Source: Microbulbifer sp. A4B17 (GTDB lineage: Bacteria > Pseudomonadota > Gammaproteobacteria > Pseudomonadales > Cellvibrionaceae). From it: a DNA stretch of 64,000 nt. The stretch is taken from NCBI RefSeq assembly GCF_003076275.1, contig NZ_CP029064.1, positions 1,870,501 through 1,934,500 on the forward strand. Direction: 5' to 3'. This document shows positions 62,584-64,000 of the stretch, piece by piece (within the stretch, counting starts at the first letter, position 1; the number at the start of each line of letters is the position of its first letter). The notes below the pieces were generated by a model that was not told the DNA's origin, ran no database searches, and saw nothing but the letters and a program-made list of their open reading frames with translations. The position numbers and the translations under genes were made by a program.

Positions 62584-63099
62584 TTGGCCCCGGAAACCCC
62601 TTCAACCCCAGGATTTGATGAGCTTTACCAAGAGCACCACGAGTGGCTTGTCCGTTGGATAGCGCGCCGAACTTCCGGTGTTGATAATGCTCAGGATTTA
62701 GCTCAGGACACTTTTATTCGTCTGCTGGATAGGCCGAGCCTGCCTGCGGGAATTCGAAGCCCGAGGGCTTGGTTAACCAAAGTGGCCGGGAACCTGCTGA
62801 TCGACCAAGCCCGTCGCCAAGTGCTGGAGAAAAATTATTTAGCGCTGCTGGAAAATTTGCCGGAACCGGAATGTCCCTCCCCAGAAGATAAGTGGGAGCT
62901 ATTGGGACTTTTGGAGCAAATCGATCAATTGCTCAGTGGTCTGCGCCCGATAGAGAAAACGGTCTTTCTAATGGCGAGACTAGACGGCTTGACATACCGC
63001 CAGGTGGCCGAGCAGCAGGGGTTGAGCCTTTCCTCAGTAGAGAAATACATCGCAAAAGCCATGCTCAAATGCTATGCCGCTGTGTACGATAACGAATAA
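62584..63099 (+). CDS. FecI-type ECF sigma factor
   Basis: The 171-residue protein shows sigma region 2 (NAQDLAQDTFIRLLDRP, SPRAWLTKVAGNLLIDQAR) and region 4 (LRPIEKTVFLMARLDGLTYRQVAEQQGLS and SLSSVEKYIAKAMLKC, given in parts), characteristic of the FecI family of iron-starvation sigma factors. TTG start with AAGG at 62572-62575. The next gene is FecR-like, giving the FecIR arrangement that responds to occupancy of a TonB-dependent receptor; the receptor gene would lie beyond the window. Confidence 0.9.
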   Translation: MAPETPSTPGFDELYQEHHEWLVRWIARRTSGVDNAQDLAQDTFIRLLDRPSLPAGIRSPRAWLTKVAGNLLIDQARRQVLEKNYLALLENLPEPECPSPEDKWELLGLLEQIDQLLSGLRPIEKTVFLMARLDGLTYRQVAEQQGLSLSSVEKYIAKAMLKCYAAVYDNE

Positions 63100-63128
63100 T
63101 TTTCTATGGACTTGGAACTTACTCGCTG

Positions 63129-64000
63129 ATGTCAAACGCCCCAGAAAAAAACAGAGAAAAAATTCCTGAAGCGGTGCTGTTGCAAGCCGTTAGCTGGCGC
63201 GTTCGCCTGGGTTCCGGCGAGGCGCTTGACTCAGAGCGCGATGCTTGCAGTCAATGGCGTTCGGCGGACCCCCTGCATGAACTGGCGTGGCAGCGTTTTG
63301 AGCGGATGGAGTCACCTCTAGATACGGTGGCTCGCCGAGCGCCGCGTTTGGCCCATTCCACCCTAAATCAAACCGATGCAGAAATTCGCCGTTTAAATCG
63401 CAGGGCTGCTCTTAAAACCATGGGTGGTGGTGTCCTTGGGGCTTTTGCCGTTGGCCTGGTGGGATATGACACCGGTTTACTGAAGTATATGTCTGCTGAC
63501 TATTCCTCTGGTTCTAAGCCGGCCCAATATAATCTGGATGACAAGAGCCAAGTCTGGTTAAACACCAGTAGTGCCATTGAATGGGAATCGGGCGCAGCAA
63601 TCCGTTCCCTTGTGCTGACTAAAGGTGAAATGCACTTGACCAGTGCCGCTGACCCGAGGCCAATGCAGGTATCGGTGCCTCAGGGGCAGCTGATTTCCCG
63701 TGACTCGCGCTTTTTTGTGCGCAATGGCGATGACCACACGATTTTGCAGGTTGTGGAAGGTGGGGTGCAGGTTCAGCCGAGTGCGGATATAGAGCCCTTT
63801 GCAGTTAAAGCGGGTGAGGCTTATCGCCTTACTGGAGCCGGTTCGCTCGCTCTGGACAGCAAGATGTTTGATTACAGCGGATGGATTGACGGGGTGCTTT
63901 CAGCTCGGAGTATGCCATTAGGAGCGCTGCTTGAAGAGTTATCTCGCTATCGTGTTGGTTTTTTACGCTGTGATCCGGCATTAAGAGATCACCAGGTTTC
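63129..64000 (+). CDS. FecR-type anti-sigma regulator (3' end outside window)
   Basis: The reading frame from ATG 63129 stays open to the right edge (290 codons). Residues 12-65 match the DUF4880 cytoplasmic domain (LLQAVSWRVRLGSGEAL, DPLHELAWQRFERM). A TM segment follows (about 100-115, GVLGAFAVGLVGYD), then the periplasmic FecR domain (LVLTKGEMHLTSA, TILQVVEGGVQVQ, FAVKAGEAYRLTG). It begins 29 bases after the sigma gene and should relay receptor signals to it. Confidence 0.92.
   Translation, partial: MSNAPEKNREKIPEAVLLQAVSWRVRLGSGEALDSERDACSQWRSADPLHELAWQRFERMESPLDTVARRAPRLAHSTLNQTDAEIRRLNRRAALKTMGGGVLGAFAVGLVGYDTGLLKYMSADYSSGSKPAQYNLDDKSQVWLNTSSAIEWESGAAIRSLVLTKGEMHLTSAADPRPMQVSVPQGQLISRDSRFFVRNGDDHTILQVVEGGVQVQPSADIEPFAVKAGEAYRLTGAGSLALDSKMFDYSGWIDGVLSARSMPLGALLEELSRYRVGFLRCDPALRDHQV

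Overview
The window looks like a chromosomal segment of a marine, polysaccharide-degrading gammaproteobacterium of the Cellvibrionales type (Microbulbifer-like). This is inferred from a chitin-active LPMO with two chitin-binding modules, an alginate-lyase-like secreted enzyme, a TonB/FecIR iron system and a fimL-nudC gene order known from Pseudomonas. No tRNA, rRNA, CRISPR array, transposase or prophage was seen.

Layout. 0-10.6 kb: housekeeping genes on the plus strand (FimL C-terminus, NudC, SohB, AcuI-type reductase, patatin phospholipase), then a secreted PL14-like lyase, TruC, and RtcB behind a short leader with a terminator, followed by a YchJ-type protein. 10.6-15.5 kb: a TetR regulator with a palindromic operator and the RND adaptor/pump it probably controls. 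15.7-21.9 kb: a PhoX-like lipoprotein, a secreted HNH-type nuclease and a large SF1 helicase. 22-27.6 kb: a seven-gene yjf operon (DUF2170, PspA-like, K+ channel, DUF2491, DUF350, DUF1190 lipoprotein, ATP-grasp ligase).

27.6-37 kb is the most rearranged part. A convergent pair, LPMO gene plus hybrid histidine kinase gene, appears to have been duplicated in tandem. The LPMO survived in the left copy and the kinase in the right copy. The left kinase and the right LPMO remain as eroded fragments. A 2.6 kb block with a vanadium haloperoxidase gene and a small membrane protein gene sits inside the broken right LPMO copy.

37-49 kb: two coupled amidohydrolases (the second without metal ligands), MAPEG, YebG with a LexA box, DUF924 and LysE proteins, an ECF sigma/anti-sigma-like cluster, two alpha/beta hydrolases and a polytopic membrane protein. 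49.4-54.4 kb: a minus-strand bactofilin gene followed, across an intercistronic terminator-like hairpin, by four overlapping genes: a two-unit methyltransferase-like protein, a ZorA/MotA-like channel with a long coiled-coil tail, a ZorB/MotB-like OmpA-domain stator and a zinc-ribbon protein. It resembles the motor half of Zorya with different partners and is the strongest candidate for an undescribed system.

54.7-64 kb: an HTH-plus-transmembrane regulator, a PhzF protein, small membrane proteins, then a hemO-exbB-exbD-tonB operon divergent from a FecI-type sigma and a FecR gene cut by the window end, with a Fur-box-like palindrome between them.
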